Counted from the stretch's first letter, positions 33,375 to 46,246 are shown. The stretch: 64,000 nt of DNA from Sedimentisphaerales bacterium (GCA_016931715.1 JAFGEF010000168.1:1-64000); one strand, 5' to 3'. The notes: generated by a model not told the origin, from the sequence alone. Program-made: numbers and translations.

Positions 33375-33800
33375 ATGGCTAAAGAAGTAGTAGTAAAAAT
33401 TAAATTGCAAGCACCTGGAGGCCAGGCAACGCCAGCCCCGCCTATAGGACCTGCTTTGGGTCAGCATGGTGTTAATATCGGGCAGTTTATTTCACAGTTT
33501 AACGAGCGTACGAGAGATTTAAACGGAACGATAGTACCGATTATAATCACAGTATATACGGACAAAAGTTTTACTTTTGAAGTTAAAAGCCCTCCGGCAG
33601 CGGTATTGCTTAAACAGGCGGCAGAAGTAGCAAAAGGAAGTGCCGTGCCGAACAAGGAAAAAGTCGGTAAAATTACACCTGCGCAACTGCGTCAGATTGC
33701 TGAAAAAAAATTCAAGGATTTGAATGCATATGATATAGAAAATGCTGAGCAGTTAATCAGAGGTACCGCACGGAGTATGGGTATAGAAATAAGTGAATAA
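33375..33800 (+). CDS. rplK: 50S ribosomal protein L11
   Basis: 141 aa, normal length. Motifs [23 protein letters not shown] and [14 protein letters not shown]. It forms the GTPase-associated centre with L10 and L7/L12. The next gene's open frame overlaps its end. Confidence 0.97.
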   Translation: MAKEVVVKIKLQAPGGQATPAPPIGPALGQHGVNIGQFISQFNERTRDLNGTIVPIIITVYTDKSFTFEVKSPPAAVLLKQAAEVAKGSAVPNKEKVGKITPAQLRQIAEKKFKDLNAYDIENAEQLIRGTARSMGIEISE

Positions 33801-33834
33801 CAAAATAAATAGTAAGCTATATGAGAAAAAAGCT

Positions 33835-34518
33835 ATGCGACTAAGAAGCAAAAGATATAACAGTGAATCACAGGCAACAAGCAAGGAACCCATGAATCTT
33901 CCTGATGCTGTTGAAAAAATAAAGTCGTTTAAATCGGTAAAGTTCGATCAAAGCATCGAGTGTGTGCTTCATTTGGGGATAGATACGAAGATAGCCGATC
34001 AGTTGGTTCGCGGCTCTATTTCGTTACCTCACGGAATCGGAAAACAGAAAAGAGTTATTGCTTTCTGTGATGATACGGATGCTGAAGCTGCAAAAAAAGC
34101 AGGTGCGGTTGAAGCCGGTTCGGATGACCTGATTAAAAAAGTAACGGATGGCTGGCTGGATTTTGACGTTGCTATTGCTTCGCCCAAGGTTATGGGCAAA
34201 GTAGGTAAACTTGGTAAAGTTCTTGGGCCTCAGGGTAAAATGCCTTCACCTAAAAACGGCACAGTTACGAGTGATGTGGCAACGGCAGTGTCTGAATTTA
34301 CGGCAGGAAAGATTGAGTTCAGGAATGATACCGGCGGCAATATCCATGTTGTAGTGGGCAAACAAAGTTTCGATGCTAAAAAACTTGTCGATAATATAGA
34401 AGCAGTCGTTTCTTTTATAAAGAAAATCAAACCGGCTTCATCAAAAGGTACATATATTAAGAAAATGTGCATATCAGCTACAATGAGCCCGGGTGTGCTG
34501 GTTAATGTCAGCAACTAA
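33835..34518 (+). CDS. rplA: 50S ribosomal protein L1
   Basis: 227 aa from ATG 33835 (MRLRSKRYNSES), the usual L1 start; the frame extends up to a GTG at 33793 overlapping rplK. Signatures FDQSIECVLHLGIDTKIADQ, RGSISLPHGIGK and PKVMGKVGKLGKVLGPQGKMP are present. In many bacteria L1 also represses this operon. Confidence 0.95.
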   Translation: MRLRSKRYNSESQATSKEPMNLPDAVEKIKSFKSVKFDQSIECVLHLGIDTKIADQLVRGSISLPHGIGKQKRVIAFCDDTDAEAAKKAGAVEAGSDDLIKKVTDGWLDFDVAIASPKVMGKVGKLGKVLGPQGKMPSPKNGTVTSDVATAVSEFTAGKIEFRNDTGGNIHVVVGKQSFDAKKLVDNIEAVVSFIKKIKPASSKGTYIKKMCISATMSPGVLVNVSN

Positions 34519-34554
34519 TCATAGATTATTAATTAAACGATACGAGAAATAAAC

Positions 34555-35088
34555 ATGAGCAAATATGTAAAAGAATTATTGCAGTCGGAATTGGAAAAGA
34601 AAATTACCGACAATAATGTAAAAGAATTTTTAGTTCTAAGCGTTAAAGGTATTAGCGGCGTTGATAATAACGTAATGCGAGGTGAGCTTAAGAATAAAGG
34701 TATTAAGCTGACTATAGTAAAGAATTCTTTAATCAAAAAAGCATTGCCTAATTTAAAAATGGATTCGGCCGTTTCGTTATTTAACGGGCCATGTGCCATT
34801 GCTTACGGCAGTGACAACATTGTCGATCTCGCAAAGGAAATGATCGAGTGGACTAAAAAGGTTCCTGTAATTGAAGTTAAAGGAGCTTTTCTTGAAGGTT
34901 CAGCACTGGATGACAAAGAAGCGTTAGCACTGGCAAAGATGCCTACCAGAGCAGAGTTACTGGGTCAGGTTGTTATGCTTTCTCAGTCAGTCGGCAGAAA
35001 ACTTGCATCAATCATTGGCGCCCCGGCTGGTGTTATCGCCGGTTGCATAGAAAAAGTTGCAGACAAACAAGAAAAGCAAGCGGCTTAA
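34555..35088 (+). CDS. rplJ: 50S ribosomal protein L10
   Basis: 177 aa stalk base protein. N-terminal domain with [51 protein letters not shown]; the C-terminal helix that binds L7/L12 dimers follows [25 protein letters not shown] in pieces. Directly upstream of rplL. Confidence 0.95.
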   Translation: MSKYVKELLQSELEKKITDNNVKEFLVLSVKGISGVDNNVMRGELKNKGIKLTIVKNSLIKKALPNLKMDSAVSLFNGPCAIAYGSDNIVDLAKEMIEWTKKVPVIEVKGAFLEGSALDDKEALALAKMPTRAELLGQVVMLSQSVGRKLASIIGAPAGVIAGCIEKVADKQEKQAA

Positions 35089-35198
35089 AAATCAATATTG
35101 AAGTGCCTGCGTGGCTGTCCCTGTTCTTGAACGAAGGGGTTAAACGAAACAGTGGAGTTTCGGCTACCATCAGGCTTAAATGATAGGAGTTTATTAAA

Positions 35199-35609
35199 AT
35201 GTCAGAAGAAACAGCAGTAAAGTGGAACAGTGAAATTAAGAAACTTGGAGATCAAATTGTAGGTTTAACTCTTTTACAGGCAAAAGAATTAGGTGATTAC
35301 CTGAAGCAAGAGTATGGAATTGAGCCTGCAGCAGGCGGCGCCGTTATGGTTGCAGGACCTGCAGCTCCGGCAGCAGGAGGAGAAGCAGCCGCTGAAAAAA
35401 CAAGTTTCAACGTAATTCTGAAAGAATTCGGGGATAAGAAGATTCAGGTTATCAAAGAAGTAAAAACCATTACAGGATTAGGTTTGAAGGAAGCCAAGGA
35501 CCTTGTGGATAGTCTTCCAAAACCTGTTAAAGAAGGTTTGAGCAAAGATGATGCCGAAGCTGTTAAAAAGCAGCTTGAAGCCGCTGGTGCGGTAGTTGAA
35601 TTAGCATAA
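35199..35609 (+). CDS. rplL: 50S ribosomal protein L7/L12
   Basis: 136 aa. N-terminal dimerisation helix, Ala/Gly-rich hinge ([20 protein letters not shown]), and the factor-binding C-domain ([40 protein letters not shown]). The 110-bp gap after rplJ carries no clear terminator. Confidence 0.97.
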   Translation: MSEETAVKWNSEIKKLGDQIVGLTLLQAKELGDYLKQEYGIEPAAGGAVMVAGPAAPAAGGEAAAEKTSFNVILKEFGDKKIQVIKEVKTITGLGLKEAKDLVDSLPKPVKEGLSKDDAEAVKKQLEAAGAVVELA

Positions 35610-35641
35610 ATGGGAGTGGGCATATAAGCCTGTCGTTTTAC

Positions 35642-35668
35642 TATGTGGAAAATCAGAACAGCCACATA
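35642..35668 (+). promoter_or_regulatory. possible attenuator hairpin between rplL and rpoB
   Basis: TATGTGG and CCACATA arms with a 13-nt loop, followed by TATTTGTTTT. An attenuator at this place is known in other bacteria; here the stem is short, so the call is weak. Confidence 0.3.
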
Positions 35669-35715
35669 TATTTGTTTTGAAAAACGATTGGTACAGTTAA
35701 TTTTGGAGAATAATA

Positions 35716-38700
35716 ATGCGTAAAACTAGCGCGGAACGAGTCGTTCGCAGTTTTGGCAATGTTCAGGATGCGGTTGAAATTCCAAATCTGGTTGCAATAC
35801 AGAACAAGAGTTTTGACCTGTTTCTGCAAAGAGATGTTGCGCCGACAAAAAGAAAGCCTGTCGGGCTTGAAGCACTTTTTCTGGAAACTTTTCCAATCGA
35901 AAGCTACGATAAGAAAACAGTCCTGGAATATCTCTATTACGAGCTTGAAAAACCGCATTATACACCTGTTCAGTGCAAGCAATTACGTCTGACATACGGC
36001 TATCCGGTAAAGATTACTTGCAGACTGCGATCCAAGGAAGGTGAGGATTTGGCTGAGCAGGCGATATATCTCGGTGAAATACCAGTCATGATTGGGGGCG
36101 GAGAATTTATCATTAATGGAGCTGTGCGTGTTATAGTGAACCAACTGCACCGCAGTCCGGGCGTGGATTTTCTCATTGAAAGCAAAGAAGGCGACAGGGT
36201 TCTCCACGGCGGCAGGGTCATACCGGAAAGAGGAAGCTGGATAGAGATTAGTGTTACAAATAAAGACATTCTTGTTGTAAGAATCGACCAGTCCAGCAAA
36301 ATTCCCGCAACAGTTTTCCTGCGTGCAATGCATAATGCTTATGGTACTACCGCGGAAATTATACGATTATTCTACGAAACGGAACAGGTGCCGGTTAGCA
36401 AATTAACACCCACTATGTGGGCGGTTGAGCCAATTGTTGATAAAGAATCCGGCGAAATCATTGTCAATGCAGGCGATCAAATTAGTGATAAGGTTTCACA
36501 GGTTCAGGATGCATATGAAAACAATCCGGAAAAAAGTGCTAAGAAGAAAACAAAGATCAAAAAATCCGAAGACTCCGCTGCAACCGTGGAAGTGATAAAA
36601 AATGTTCGAGATACAATTATTTTGAACACACTTGCCGAGGATGATTGCCAAAGCCACAAACAAGCGCTTTTGAAGTTTTATATGAGACTAAGACCTGGAA
36701 ATCCGCCGAATGAAGATAAGGCGAAAGAATTTTTCTTTGAAAAGTTTTATGATTCGAACAGGTATCGTCTTGGCAGAGTCGGCAGGTTCAGATTGAATCG
36801 AAAGTTTAACCAGTCGATAGATGAAAATGAGATGACACTTCGTCCGGAAGACTTTCTTAATACAATGAGATACATCGTATCTCTGCGTAATGACAAAGGT
36901 GAGGTCGATGACATCGACCATCTTGGCAACAGAAGGCTGCGTACAATTGATGAGCTTGCGGCGGATGAAATCAGGAAAGGTCTGCTGAAACTGAGAAGAA
37001 CGGTGCAGGAACGTATGAGCATGAAAAGAGATTCTGAAACTCCCATGCATATAGCGGACCTGATAAACTCAAAGAGTGTTTCAAGCAGTATCAATTATTT
37101 CTTCGGACGCGGCGAATTGAGCCAGGTTGTTGACCAAACTAATGCTTTGAGTCAGTTGACTCATGAAAGAAGGCTTTCTGCTCTGGGTCCGGGAGGTCTT
37201 AACAGGCGACGTGCCGGCTTTGAAGTCCGAGACGTGCATATCAGCCATTACGGCAGGATTTGTCCGATTGAGACCCCTGAAGGAACAAATATTGGTTTGA
37301 TTGCATCGTTAGCAATATTTTCTTCGATAGACGAATACGGTTTTCTTCTTACGCCATATAAAAAAGTCAAAAATGGTAAAATCACCGGCGAAGTTGCATA
37401 TTTACGAGCAGATGAAGAAATGAAAGCAATATTCGCGCCGCCAAGTGAGGTTGATGTCAAAACTGGAGAGCTCAACAAAGGATTAATTCTCGCAAGAAAA
37501 GTCGGTGAGCTGGCGCATGTTGCCAGGGAAGAAGTAGATTATGTCGATATTTCTCCGAAGCAAATTGTCGGAGTTTCGGCATCGCTGATTCCATTTTTGG
37601 AACATGATGATGCAAACCGTGCTTTAATGGGTTCAAACATGCAGCGTCAGGCTGTTCCATTGCTGGAGACAGAACCTCCATTGGTCGGAACCGGTATGGA
37701 AGGTGAGATTGGGCGCAATTCGAGTATGGTAGTACGGGCTGAAAACAGCGGCACAGTTACTGAAGTTGATGCTATGAAAATTGTAATCAATCACACTGAC
37801 GAATATAATCTTGAAAAGTTCGAAGGTTTGAACGAGAGAACATGCCTCAATCAAAAACCTGTTGTACACTTGGGTCAGAAAGTAAAGGCCGGACAGATTA
37901 TAGCAGATGGCGGCGGAACATCTAATGGCGTGCTTGCTCTCGGAAAAAATATCCTTGCAGGATTCGTTTCTTTTGATGGTTATAACTTTGAGGATGCAAT
38001 TATTGTCAGCGAGAGACTTTGCAAAGGCGATAGCTTCACAAGTATTCATATAGATGAATTTACCGCTGAAGTTCGTGAGACGAGACTTGGCAAAGAAGAG
38101 TTTACACGTGATATACCTAATGTAAGCGAAAGAGCTCTTAGAAATCTCGACGAATTCGGAGTCATACGTGCAGGAACAAGAGTTTGCTCAGGCGATATTC
38201 TTGTAGGTAAAGTTATACCGAAAAGCAAAACAGAGCTTACTCCTGAAGAAAAGCTGCTTCATGCTATTTTCGGCAGGGCAGGTGAAGATGTTAAAAATGA
38301 TTCACTCGAGCTGCCGAGCGGGTATGAAGGTGTTGTAATTAAAACAGAGCGGTTTTCAAGACGCGGCACCGGAACAGATGAACAAAAGAAAGCGCTTGCT
38401 GCACAGATAAAAGATTATGAAAAGCAAATGAGAAATAAAGAATGTATGGTTTTCAAACAAATGATTGATACCATACATGAGAAGATAGAGGTCAATATTA
38501 TTGACCCGTCAACACGTCAGAAAGTCGGCGCAAGCACAGATGAAGAAGTTATTTACGAGCAAATTGAACACTTCAACAGTGAATGGATAAAACCCGCCGC
38601 CGCAAGAGAACAGGTGCAGAAAATCGTAGATAAATTCTGGGCAAAAATTACTGCTCTTCAGGATGAGAAAAAACAAAGGGTTGCAAATATAAAACATGGA

Positions 38701-39546
38701 GACGAATTACCAAGCGGCGTGCTGCAAATGGTGAAAGTCTATGTCGCAATAAAAAGAACATTATCAATCGGCGATAAAATGGCGGGTCGTCACGGTAATA
38801 AAGGCGTTATCGCCAAGATTATGCCGCAAGAGGATATGCCGTTCCTTGAAGATGGAACCAGTCTCGATATATTATTAAATCCGCTCGGTGTTCCAAGCAG
38901 AATGAACGTAGGTCAGATTCTTGAAACACATCTCGGCTGGGTTGCGAAAGTGCTTGGTTTCAATGCTGTTACCCCGGTTTTTGACGGTGCTACGGAAGAA
39001 GATATTCAGACATTAACAGCCGAGGCCAATGAGCGTATGAGGAATCGAAAGGCTGAACTTGAGAAAACAAAGCAAGTTCCTCCTGAAGATGAATTTTTCG
39101 TCAATATTCCAAATATATTGAAAGCTCAGTTATATGACGGCAGAACCGGCGAACCTTTCGATCAGTGTGCTACTATCGGTTATATTTATATGATGAAGCT
39201 GCATCATCTTGTTGATGACAAGATTCATGCAAGAGCAACCGGTCCATACAGTCTTATTACACAACAGCCGCTCGGTGGAAAAGCCAGAACAGGCGGACAG
39301 AGGTTTGGAGAAATGGAAGTCTGGGCGCTCGAAGGATATGGAGCAGCTTATACTCTGCAGGAAATGTTAACTGTAAAAAGCGATGATGTGGAAGGACGAA
39401 CAAAAATTTACGAATCAATGGTTAAAGGACAGAATACTCTCGAAGCAGGTACGCCTCTGTCTTTTGATGTTTTATGTAACGAAATAAGAGGGCTCGGCCT
39501 GAATATTCAACTTGAGAAAAAGCGACTTGGCAATACGACTCTCTAA
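35716..39546 (+). CDS. rpoB: DNA-directed RNA polymerase subunit beta
   Basis: 1276 aa, full length. The rifampicin-binding cluster reads [20 protein letters not shown] then [10 protein letters not shown], with most drug-contact positions (Gln, Asp, His, Arg, Ser) of sensitive enzymes kept. The catalytic-side motifs [14 protein letters not shown] and [12 protein letters not shown] are intact, and the C-terminus ends in the usual [20 protein letters not shown]...[12 protein letters not shown] Lys/Glu-rich insert occurs around residue 275. Followed by rpoC after 52 bp. Confidence 0.98.
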   Translation: MRKTSAERVVRSFGNVQDAVEIPNLVAIQNKSFDLFLQRDVAPTKRKPVGLEALFLETFPIESYDKKTVLEYLYYELEKPHYTPVQCKQLRLTYGYPVKITCRLRSKEGEDLAEQAIYLGEIPVMIGGGEFIINGAVRVIVNQLHRSPGVDFLIESKEGDRVLHGGRVIPERGSWIEISVTNKDILVVRIDQSSKIPATVFLRAMHNAYGTTAEIIRLFYETEQVPVSKLTPTMWAVEPIVDKESGEIIVNAGDQISDKVSQVQDAYENNPEKSAKKKTKIKKSEDSAATVEVIKNVRDTIILNTLAEDDCQSHKQALLKFYMRLRPGNPPNEDKAKEFFFEKFYDSNRYRLGRVGRFRLNRKFNQSIDENEMTLRPEDFLNTMRYIVSLRNDKGEVDDIDHLGNRRLRTIDELAADEIRKGLLKLRRTVQERMSMKRDSETPMHIADLINSKSVSSSINYFFGRGELSQVVDQTNALSQLTHERRLSALGPGGLNRRRAGFEVRDVHISHYGRICPIETPEGTNIGLIASLAIFSSIDEYGFLLTPYKKVKNGKITGEVAYLRADEEMKAIFAPPSEVDVKTGELNKGLILARKVGELAHVAREEVDYVDISPKQIVGVSASLIPFLEHDDANRALMGSNMQRQAVPLLETEPPLVGTGMEGEIGRNSSMVVRAENSGTVTEVDAMKIVINHTDEYNLEKFEGLNERTCLNQKPVVHLGQKVKAGQIIADGGGTSNGVLALGKNILAGFVSFDGYNFEDAIIVSERLCKGDSFTSIHIDEFTAEVRETRLGKEEFTRDIPNVSERALRNLDEFGVIRAGTRVCSGDILVGKVIPKSKTELTPEEKLLHAIFGRAGEDVKNDSLELPSGYEGVVIKTERFSRRGTGTDEQKKALAAQIKDYEKQMRNKECMVFKQMIDTIHEKIEVNIIDPSTRQKVGASTDEEVIYEQIEHFNSEWIKPAAAREQVQKIVDKFWAKITALQDEKKQRVANIKHGDELPSGVLQMVKVYVAIKRTLSIGDKMAGRHGNKGVIAKIMPQEDMPFLEDGTSLDILLNPLGVPSRMNVGQILETHLGWVAKVLGFNAVTPVFDGATEEDIQTLTAEANERMRNRKAELEKTKQVPPEDEFFVNIPNILKAQLYDGRTGEPFDQCATIGYIYMMKLHHLVDDKIHARATGPYSLITQQPLGGKARTGGQRFGEMEVWALEGYGAAYTLQEMLTVKSDDVEGRTKIYESMVKGQNTLEAGTPLSFDVLCNEIRGLGLNIQLEKKRLGNTTL

Positions 39547-39598
39547 AATGAATCGAATATTTTCCAACTATCAACTGTCACAGATAAGGGGAATTTAA

Positions 39599-42500
39599 AT
39601 GTTAGGAAGTATATACGACCGCATAAATGACTACGGGTCGGTCAAAATCTCTTTGGCCAGCCCGAATGATATCCGGAGCTGGTCTTTCGGAGAAGTACGA
39701 AAACCTGAAACAATTAATTATCGTACTTACAGGCCGGAAAAAGACGGATTGTTTTGTGAAAGAATCTTTGGACCCGAGCGCGACTGGGAATGTGCCTGCG
39801 GTAAATATAAAGGCACCAAGTTCAAAGGTATTATCTGCGACAGATGCGGCGTGAAAGTTACTCACAGCCGTGTTAGAAGAAAACGTATGGGGCATATCAA
39901 TCTTGCTGCGCCTGTCGTACATATATGGTTCTTCAAAGCTATCCCGAATCGTTTGGGCAATTTGCTTGCGATGAAATCCGCAGATTTGGAAAAAATAATA
40001 TATTTTCAGGAATATGTTGTTACTGACCCCGGACAAAGCCCTTTAAAAATTGGACAGCTCCTTACAGAAGATGAGTGCAGAGATGCAACTAATAAGTATG
40101 GAAAGTCGTTTAAAGCTTCTATGGGTGCAGAAGCCATAAGAACAATGCTGGAAAATCTCAAGCTTGATGATATTGCTAATCAGCTCAGGGACACAATTAT
40201 AAAAACAAACAGCAAGCAGAAAATAAAAGACTTAACAAAACGTCTCAAAATTATTAACCAAATCAGGAACAGCAACAATAAGGCCCAGTGGATGGTGCTT
40301 GAAGTTATACCTGTAATTCCGCCGGATTTAAGGCCGCTTGTTCTGCTTGAGAGAGACAATTTTGCTACAAGTGACTTGAATGATTTGTATCGGAGAATTA
40401 TCAATCGAAACAACAGGTTGAAAAAACTGATGGATCTTAATGCTCCGGAAGTTATCATTCGTAATGAGAAACGAATGCTTCAGCAGGCGGTGGACTCGCT
40501 CCTCGATAACGGGCGATGCAGACGTTCTGTTCTTGGCAGTAATAACAGGCCTCTTAAATCCCTGACTGATATGATTAAAGGCAAGCAGGGAAGATTCCGT
40601 GAAAATCTTCTCGGAAAACGTGTTGATTATTCGGCACGTTCAGTAATTGTTGTCGGACCTGAACTTCAATTATATCAATGCGGGCTGCCGAAAAAAATTG
40701 CTCTTGAACTGTATCAGCCATTTATTATTAAAAAACTGAAACAGCATGGATTAGCAGATACGATTAAGAGCGCAAAGAGAATGATTGAAAGACGCGATGA
40801 GCAGGTTTGGGATATCCTCGAAGAAGTCATTCATCAGCATCCGGTCTTGCTTAACCGAGCTCCGACACTCCATAGAATGGGTGTTCAGGCTTTTGAACCT
40901 GTGCTGGTCGAAGGTAATGCAATCATGCTCCATCCTTTGGCATGTAAGGGTTTCAATGCGGACTTTGATGGTGACCAGATGGCTGTACATTTGCCGCTAA
41001 GTGTCGAGGCTCAGGCTGAAACTCATATATTAATGATGACAACCTCGAATATTTTTTCGCCGGCCAATGGTTCGCCGATGGTAGGGCCGTCACAGGATAT
41101 GGTGATGGGCAATTACTATCTGACTTATATGTCACCTTATGATACTACCAAACCTGAAAATCAAAAACTTTTTAAGGATGCTTACGAGGCGATAATGGCC
41201 TACGAGCTTGGAAAAATAGGCATACATACGAAGATCAGGGTAAGGCTTCAAGAGAACACAAAAATAGTCGGTGATTCGGCTAACTCAGGATCTAAAATCA
41301 TAACGACAACTGTTGGTCGATGCATATTCAATGATATGCTTCCGGCCGGCATGCCTTTTTATAATATAACAATGGCACAGAAGAAATTAAGCCAGGTAAT
41401 CAGTGATAGTTATCAATATTCTGGTTCTGCACAAACGATTACTTTGCTGGATAAGATAAAACAATACGGTTTCAAACATGCAACGCTGGCAGGATTAAGT
41501 TTCGGTGTTACAGATCTTAAGATTCCTCATAAAAAACCGGAGATTATCGAAGCAACTGAGAAAAAAGTCGATAAAATTCTACAGAACTACAACGATGGAG
41601 TTCTAACTGAAGGTGAAAGATACAATCAGGTAATCGATGCCTGGACAAATGCTCGTGTAGCTGTAACCAACGAAATGATGCGCGGCCTTAAAGAAGATAA
41701 GACTGATGATGGAAAGCCGCATTTGAATCCAATATATCTCATGAGTGATTCAGGCGCAAGGGGAAGTGTTGACCAGATTCAGCAGCTTGCAGGCATGAGA
41801 GCGTTAATGGCAAAACCAAGTGGTGAGATTATTGAAACCCCGATTAAATCGAACTTCCGTGAAGGTTTAACTGTACTCGAATACTTCAGTTCTACACACG
41901 GTGCGCGCAAAGGACTTGCTGATACTGCGTTGAAGACTGCTAATTCGGGTTATCTGACGCGCAAACTCATTGATGTAGCGCAAAATGTGATTGTTATTGA
42001 ACGTGATTGTCAGACTTTACAGGGAATTACAAAGAGCGCTATTAGTACATCAAGAACTGAAGCAGTTAGTATCCCTCTTTCTCAGCTTATCATAGGAAGA
42101 ACAGCAAGAGATAATATTCGCAATCCGATAACAGATGAAATGATAATTCGTGAGAACGAAGTAATAACACCGGCAGCAGCAGCTAAAATTGAAGCGCTGG
42201 GGCTTGATGCAATAAGAATCAGAAGTACGCTGACTTGCGATAGTCCTTTCGGTGTTTGTGCAAAGTGTTACGGATGGGATATGAGTACGGGGCAATTGGT
42301 TGAGGAAGGCTCTGCCGTAGGAATTGTCGCAGCTCAGTCCATTGGTGAACCTGGTACTCAATTGACATTAAGAACATTCCATACAGGTGGTGTTGCTGAA
42401 AGAGCTATTCTTGAAAGAGAGCAGAAAGCCACACATGCCGGAATTATCCAATATCGTGACATTAATGCTGTTCAGGTAGATCAGAAAGATGGAACAAAAC

Positions 42501-43900
42501 TGACGATTGCATTGAAGCGCAACGGTGAAATGATTATTACCGATCAGAAGGAAAGAGAACTTGACAGGTTCAAAGTTCCATATGGCGCTGTTGTAATAAT
42601 TGAGGACGGACAGAAAGTAAAAGCAGGCACGCCGTTATTCGGCTGGGATCCTCATCGTACGCCTATTTTGGCTGAAGTAGCTGGTGTGATAAGATTTGTC
42701 GATATTATTGTCGGAGAGACAATAGGAATTGAGGAAGAGCGGAAAGGACAAACCGGAAAACCGATTGTCATTGAACATAAGGGTGATAAACATCCGCAAA
42801 TCATTATCGAAGACAGTGACGGTAAAATTCTTGATGTCCACTATCTGCCGGCGGGAGCGAGAATTGAAGTTATTGAAGGACAGTCAGTCCAGGCAGGTCA
42901 ATTACTTGCTCATCAACCCAGGGCTACTGGCGGTACACAGGATATTACAGGCGGTTTGCCCAGAGTAACGGAAGTATTTGAAGCCCGTAAGCCCAAAGAT
43001 CCAGCAGCTATGGCGGAAATTAGCGGCAGGGTTGAGCTTAGAAGCGATAAACGAAAAGGTAAGATGACAATCATCATAAGAAGTGAAAGCGGTATGGAAA
43101 AAGAACACCATGTTCCGCGAGACAGGCATCTCAATGTTCATACCGGTGACTATGCTGAAGCAGGTGACGCTTTAACTGATGGACCGCTGGTACCGCATGA
43201 TATTTTGAGAATTAAAGGTGAAGAGGCCTTACAAAGATATTTAATTACGGAAATCCAGAATGTCTATCGTTCACAGAATGTGAATATTAACGACAAACAT
43301 ATTGAGATTATTTGTTCACAAATGATGCGAAAAGTCGAAATTGAATCCGTAGGTGACAGCAATTTCCTGCCGGGTGAAGTGGTTGATAAATTTGTTTTCA
43401 GGAGGGAAAATGAAAACCTTGCAGGTAGTCTGAAAATTGCCGAGCTTGGAGATGTAACTGAGTTGAAAGTAGGTCAGATTGTCTCCAGAAAAGAACTGCA
43501 AAATGCCAACGATAAAGTCGAAAGCATCGGTGGCACCGGAGCTACTGGTAAAAAGCCAAGACCTGCAACAGCGAAAACACTGCTTTTAGGCATAACAAAA
43601 GCATCTTTGTGGTCGGAAAGCTTTTTCGCGGCAGCAAGCTTCCAGGAAACAACCAAGGTTCTTACAGAAGCATCGTTAGCAGGACAAACAGATGAGCTTC
43701 ACGGTTTGAAGGAAAACGTAATACTCGGTCATTTAATACCAGCCGGAACTGCTTTCAAACCGTATTTGAACATGCAGATTAAACATCTTGCCGAAGCCCC
43801 GCTGCCCAAAGAATTCGAAGAAGTCGCAGAAATCAGAGAAGCAAAAGAAGCCGAAGCCAAAGCAGAAGCAGCGGTCAGAGAAGCATTGGGTATCGAGTAA
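39599..43900 (+). CDS. rpoC: DNA-directed RNA polymerase subunit beta'
   Basis: 1433 aa. N-terminal zinc ribbon CACGKYKG...CDRCGVKV, catalytic Mg-binding loop [13 protein letters not shown], bridge/trigger region ([39 protein letters not shown] with V.I variants), second zinc site [11 protein letters not shown], and a C-terminal acidic Ala/Glu tail. All core motifs are present. A convergent gene of unknown role starts from the other side 19 bp after its stop. Confidence 0.98.
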   Translation: MLGSIYDRINDYGSVKISLASPNDIRSWSFGEVRKPETINYRTYRPEKDGLFCERIFGPERDWECACGKYKGTKFKGIICDRCGVKVTHSRVRRKRMGHINLAAPVVHIWFFKAIPNRLGNLLAMKSADLEKIIYFQEYVVTDPGQSPLKIGQLLTEDECRDATNKYGKSFKASMGAEAIRTMLENLKLDDIANQLRDTIIKTNSKQKIKDLTKRLKIINQIRNSNNKAQWMVLEVIPVIPPDLRPLVLLERDNFATSDLNDLYRRIINRNNRLKKLMDLNAPEVIIRNEKRMLQQAVDSLLDNGRCRRSVLGSNNRPLKSLTDMIKGKQGRFRENLLGKRVDYSARSVIVVGPELQLYQCGLPKKIALELYQPFIIKKLKQHGLADTIKSAKRMIERRDEQVWDILEEVIHQHPVLLNRAPTLHRMGVQAFEPVLVEGNAIMLHPLACKGFNADFDGDQMAVHLPLSVEAQAETHILMMTTSNIFSPANGSPMVGPSQDMVMGNYYLTYMSPYDTTKPENQKLFKDAYEAIMAYELGKIGIHTKIRVRLQENTKIVGDSANSGSKIITTTVGRCIFNDMLPAGMPFYNITMAQKKLSQVISDSYQYSGSAQTITLLDKIKQYGFKHATLAGLSFGVTDLKIPHKKPEIIEATEKKVDKILQNYNDGVLTEGERYNQVIDAWTNARVAVTNEMMRGLKEDKTDDGKPHLNPIYLMSDSGARGSVDQIQQLAGMRALMAKPSGEIIETPIKSNFREGLTVLEYFSSTHGARKGLADTALKTANSGYLTRKLIDVAQNVIVIERDCQTLQGITKSAISTSRTEAVSIPLSQLIIGRTARDNIRNPITDEMIIRENEVITPAAAAKIEALGLDAIRIRSTLTCDSPFGVCAKCYGWDMSTGQLVEEGSAVGIVAAQSIGEPGTQLTLRTFHTGGVAERAILEREQKATHAGIIQYRDINAVQVDQKDGTKLTIALKRNGEMIITDQKERELDRFKVPYGAVVIIEDGQKVKAGTPLFGWDPHRTPILAEVAGVIRFVDIIVGETIGIEEERKGQTGKPIVIEHKGDKHPQIIIEDSDGKILDVHYLPAGARIEVIEGQSVQAGQLLAHQPRATGGTQDITGGLPRVTEVFEARKPKDPAAMAEISGRVELRSDKRKGKMTIIIRSESGMEKEHHVPRDRHLNVHTGDYAEAGDALTDGPLVPHDILRIKGEEALQRYLITEIQNVYRSQNVNINDKHIEIICSQMMRKVEIESVGDSNFLPGEVVDKFVFRRENENLAGSLKIAELGDVTELKVGQIVSRKELQNANDKVESIGGTGATGKKPRPATAKTLLLGITKASLWSESFFAAASFQETTKVLTEASLAGQTDELHGLKENVILGHLIPAGTAFKPYLNMQIKHLAEAPLPKEFEEVAEIREAKEAEAKAEAAVREALGIE

Positions 43901-43919
43901 TTCGAGCCGAATAGACTAC

Positions 43920-44816
43920 TTATTTAATTTGATGGTCTTGACTGCGTGCCTGCAGACGCCTAACTAAATCTGCTATAGCCTTTAATTCCTTGATATCAAG
44001 GGGAAGGTTATTATCTTTTTCAGTTGTATCTGAGGGATTGCAGTTTTCTTTGTTTTCAGCATGTTGCGATTGAAAATACCGGACGGGAATTTTCTGCTCT
44101 GTGGAGGTTTGGTCTGTTTTCTGACTGTTTTGCAGCGATTCTACCTGCCTATGTCGGTGTTCATTGCTATCAGGAGTCTTTTCAGTCAGGTCTTTTGTTT
44201 GTAGGATTTCTAAAAATTCGGGAGATTTGTATATTTCCTTAAGTTCATGCTGAGTTTTGCAAGTAACGGTGTCTTCAAAAAACTCTTCCTGTTTTTGTGC
44301 AAATAAAGTCGTTATCAACTCATTAGTCTGATGTTTAAGTTCCTCCTCGATTTTCATCCGTTTGCTGATTTCTGACTGTAATTTCTCGTTTCTACTTTTT
44401 AGTTCGGTTATTTGCTCTTTGAGATGTTTCTCTGATCGTTCATGCTTACCGATATCATGCTGGAGGTGCCTGATTTTTTCTCTTAATTGTCTCCATTCTC
44501 TGGTAGTCTGACCCCATGATTTTGGTTCTTCCTCTTCTTCAGGAACAGAAACAGCCTGTTTTTTCCAGAATTTGTTCTTTGTGCGGTAAGTATTTTCCGA
44601 TCCTGACAGGTTAGTCCCGATAATATCCGAGCTAACAGATTTTTGAATTACATGTATTTCTCTTAGTCTTGCCTTTCTTAGGTAAAATAAAAATCGCACT
44701 AATAAAAACAAAACGGCTAAAGAAATAATTATTAATTGCCAGTCTTTAAGTCCTGTCTGAGAATATATCCAGGTGTAAAACTGCATCAGGATGCCTAAAA
44801 AATTATCTATGCTCAT
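43920..44816 (-). CDS. hypothetical membrane-anchored coiled-coil protein
   Basis: 298 aa. One N-terminal transmembrane helix (WQLIIISLAVLFLLVRFLFY) then a basic stretch. Residues about 105-170 form a strong coiled coil (QLREKIRHLQHDIGKHERSE, LKSRNEKLQSEISKRMKIEE). The C-terminal 100 residues are polar and low-complexity, ending DIKELKAIADLVRRLQAR. Not recognised. It is the only minus-strand gene in the tuf-to-rpoA stretch. Confidence 0.65.
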   Translation of the reverse strand: MSIDNFLGILMQFYTWIYSQTGLKDWQLIIISLAVLFLLVRFLFYLRKARLREIHVIQKSVSSDIIGTNLSGSENTYRTKNKFWKKQAVSVPEEEEEPKSWGQTTREWRQLREKIRHLQHDIGKHERSEKHLKEQITELKSRNEKLQSEISKRMKIEEELKHQTNELITTLFAQKQEEFFEDTVTCKTQHELKEIYKSPEFLEILQTKDLTEKTPDSNEHRHRQVESLQNSQKTDQTSTEQKIPVRYFQSQHAENKENCNPSDTTEKDNNLPLDIKELKAIADLVRRLQARSQDHQIK

Positions 44817-45194
44817 TTTTTTCTTTCCAAAATCAAAACTCTAAAGTCTTTCTTATCAGGAAATTTTAACCAAAACAAATTGGATATAGTTCTTTCTGGT
44901 TCCCTCAATAAATTTTTTATCATTATTTTATTTCGAGTAATTTATCAGTTTGAATTGTGCATGTCAAAAAGAAAATCGTCTATAAGAAACCTGCGTTACA
45001 TAATGTTATAATGGGTAATTTTATAGCAATAATCAGCGTTATCAGGCTAATAACCTTGTTTATAAAGCAAGGTTAGTTGATAAATATATTATGCAATCCT
45101 AACAATACAGAAAAAAATGACTTTGAACTATTATTTCTCTTTTTATGAGAAAAGATAATTTATAAAAAAATTATTGCCGAAACGTAAAAAAATG
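44817..45194. other. AT-rich divergent intergenic region before rpsL
   Basis: No ORF. One hairpin is visible (TAACCTTG 45051-45058, CAAGGTTA 45068-45075, 9-nt loop). It may hold the promoter of the minus-strand coiled-coil gene. Confidence 0.4.
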
Positions 45195-45222
45195 TTGGAA
45201 TTTTCTGACTTAATGCTACAAT
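45195..45222 (+). promoter_or_regulatory. rpsL promoter
   Basis: TTGGAA (45195-45200), 16-nt spacer, TACAAT (45217-45222), 68 bp upstream of the rpsL ATG. Confidence 0.55.
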
Positions 45223-45290
45223 ATTCTTTCTATATGTAATTAGTTGATAAGAATAACAAAAAGTATTTAAATCAGGAATTATTAAAAATT

Positions 45291-45662
45291 ATGCCAACAA
45301 TCAATCAATTAGTAAGACGACCTCGTGCTAAATCGAAGGGACAAAAGCGTGTTTCTGATATAAGCGGCTCGCCTCAGAAACGCGGTGTTTGTCTTATTGT
45401 AAGAACCCAAACACCGAAAAAACCTAACTCGGCGTTGCGGAAAATAGCACGTGTGAGACTCACTGACGGCAAGGAAGTTACAGCTTATATACCTGGTATA
45501 GACCATAATCTGCAGGAACACAGCACTGTGATTATCAGGGGAGGCAGAGTAAGAGATTTGCCTGGTGTGCGTTATCATATTGTCAGGGGTGTGCTTGATT
45601 GTGCTGGCGTAGCAAACAGGAAACAGGGAAGAAGTAAATACGGGGCAAAGAAAGGAAAATAA
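45291..45662 (+). CDS. rpsL: 30S ribosomal protein S12
   Basis: 123 aa. Decoding-site motifs [15 protein letters not shown] (streptomycin-related Lys kept) and [17 protein letters not shown]. The Asp in RVRDLPG is the residue methylthiolated by RimO, whose gene is at 9460-10836. First gene of a str-type operon. Confidence 0.97.
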   Translation: MPTINQLVRRPRAKSKGQKRVSDISGSPQKRGVCLIVRTQTPKKPNSALRKIARVRLTDGKEVTAYIPGIDHNLQEHSTVIIRGGRVRDLPGVRYHIVRGVLDCAGVANRKQGRSKYGAKKGK

Positions 45663-45718
45663 ATTAGCGGCTTAAAGCCTTAAGCTATTTAAGTATATAA
45701 AAAAACTGGGAATATATA

Positions 45719-46189
45719 ATGAAAAGTTTTACAGCTTCAAATGAACAATTAAAACCCGACTCAAAGTACAGCAATAAGCTGGTTTCAAAATTTATCAACT
45801 GTCTGATGCTGGATGGGAAAAAAAGTACCGCACAAAAAGTTTTTTATGACGCAATGGACATAATTGGTACGAAGGTCAAAGATGTCAGCGCGCTTGAAGT
45901 ATTCGAGAAAGCAATAAATAATGCTAAGCCTTTAATTGAAGTTCGCAGCAAGCGCGTCGGCGGAGCCAGTTATCAGGTGCCTATGCAGGTCAACTCGAAA
46001 AGACAGCAATCGCTTGCCTTCAGGTGGATTCTGGCTTCAGCCAGGTCTAAAAAAGGCAAACCAATGTGTGAAAAGCTTGCCGCCGAATTGATAGATGCTT
46101 TTAATGAGCAGGGCGGCGCAATGACAACACGTGAAAATATCCACAAAATGGCTGAAGCAAATAAAGCTTACGCTCATTTTGCATGGTAA
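45719..46189 (+). CDS. rpsG: 30S ribosomal protein S7
   Basis: 156 aa. Signature [20 protein letters not shown], then [16 protein letters not shown]-like segment ([19 protein letters not shown]) and the C-terminal [18 protein letters not shown]. Followed by a strong terminator that separates it from fusA. Confidence 0.96.
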   Translation: MKSFTASNEQLKPDSKYSNKLVSKFINCLMLDGKKSTAQKVFYDAMDIIGTKVKDVSALEVFEKAINNAKPLIEVRSKRVGGASYQVPMQVNSKRQQSLAFRWILASARSKKGKPMCEKLAAELIDAFNEQGGAMTTRENIHKMAEANKAYAHFAW

Positions 46190-46205
46190 AATATTTGTTT
46201 CTTAT

Positions 46206-46246
46206 TGCCACGGTAATTTTAAAGTAATAACCGTGGCATTTTTTTT
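46206..46246 (+). terminator. intrinsic terminator after rpsG
   Basis: TGCCACGGT, 15-nt loop, ACCGTGGCA, then eight T. A strong rho-independent terminator 17 bp after the stop codon, which implies partial or separate transcription of fusA. Confidence 0.85.

Noticed and set aside
35716-39546. Rifampicin-resistance changes in RpoB
   Set aside because: The main resistance positions in the cluster (Asp, His, Ser equivalents of 516, 526, 531) have the sensitive residues; other differences look like lineage variation.
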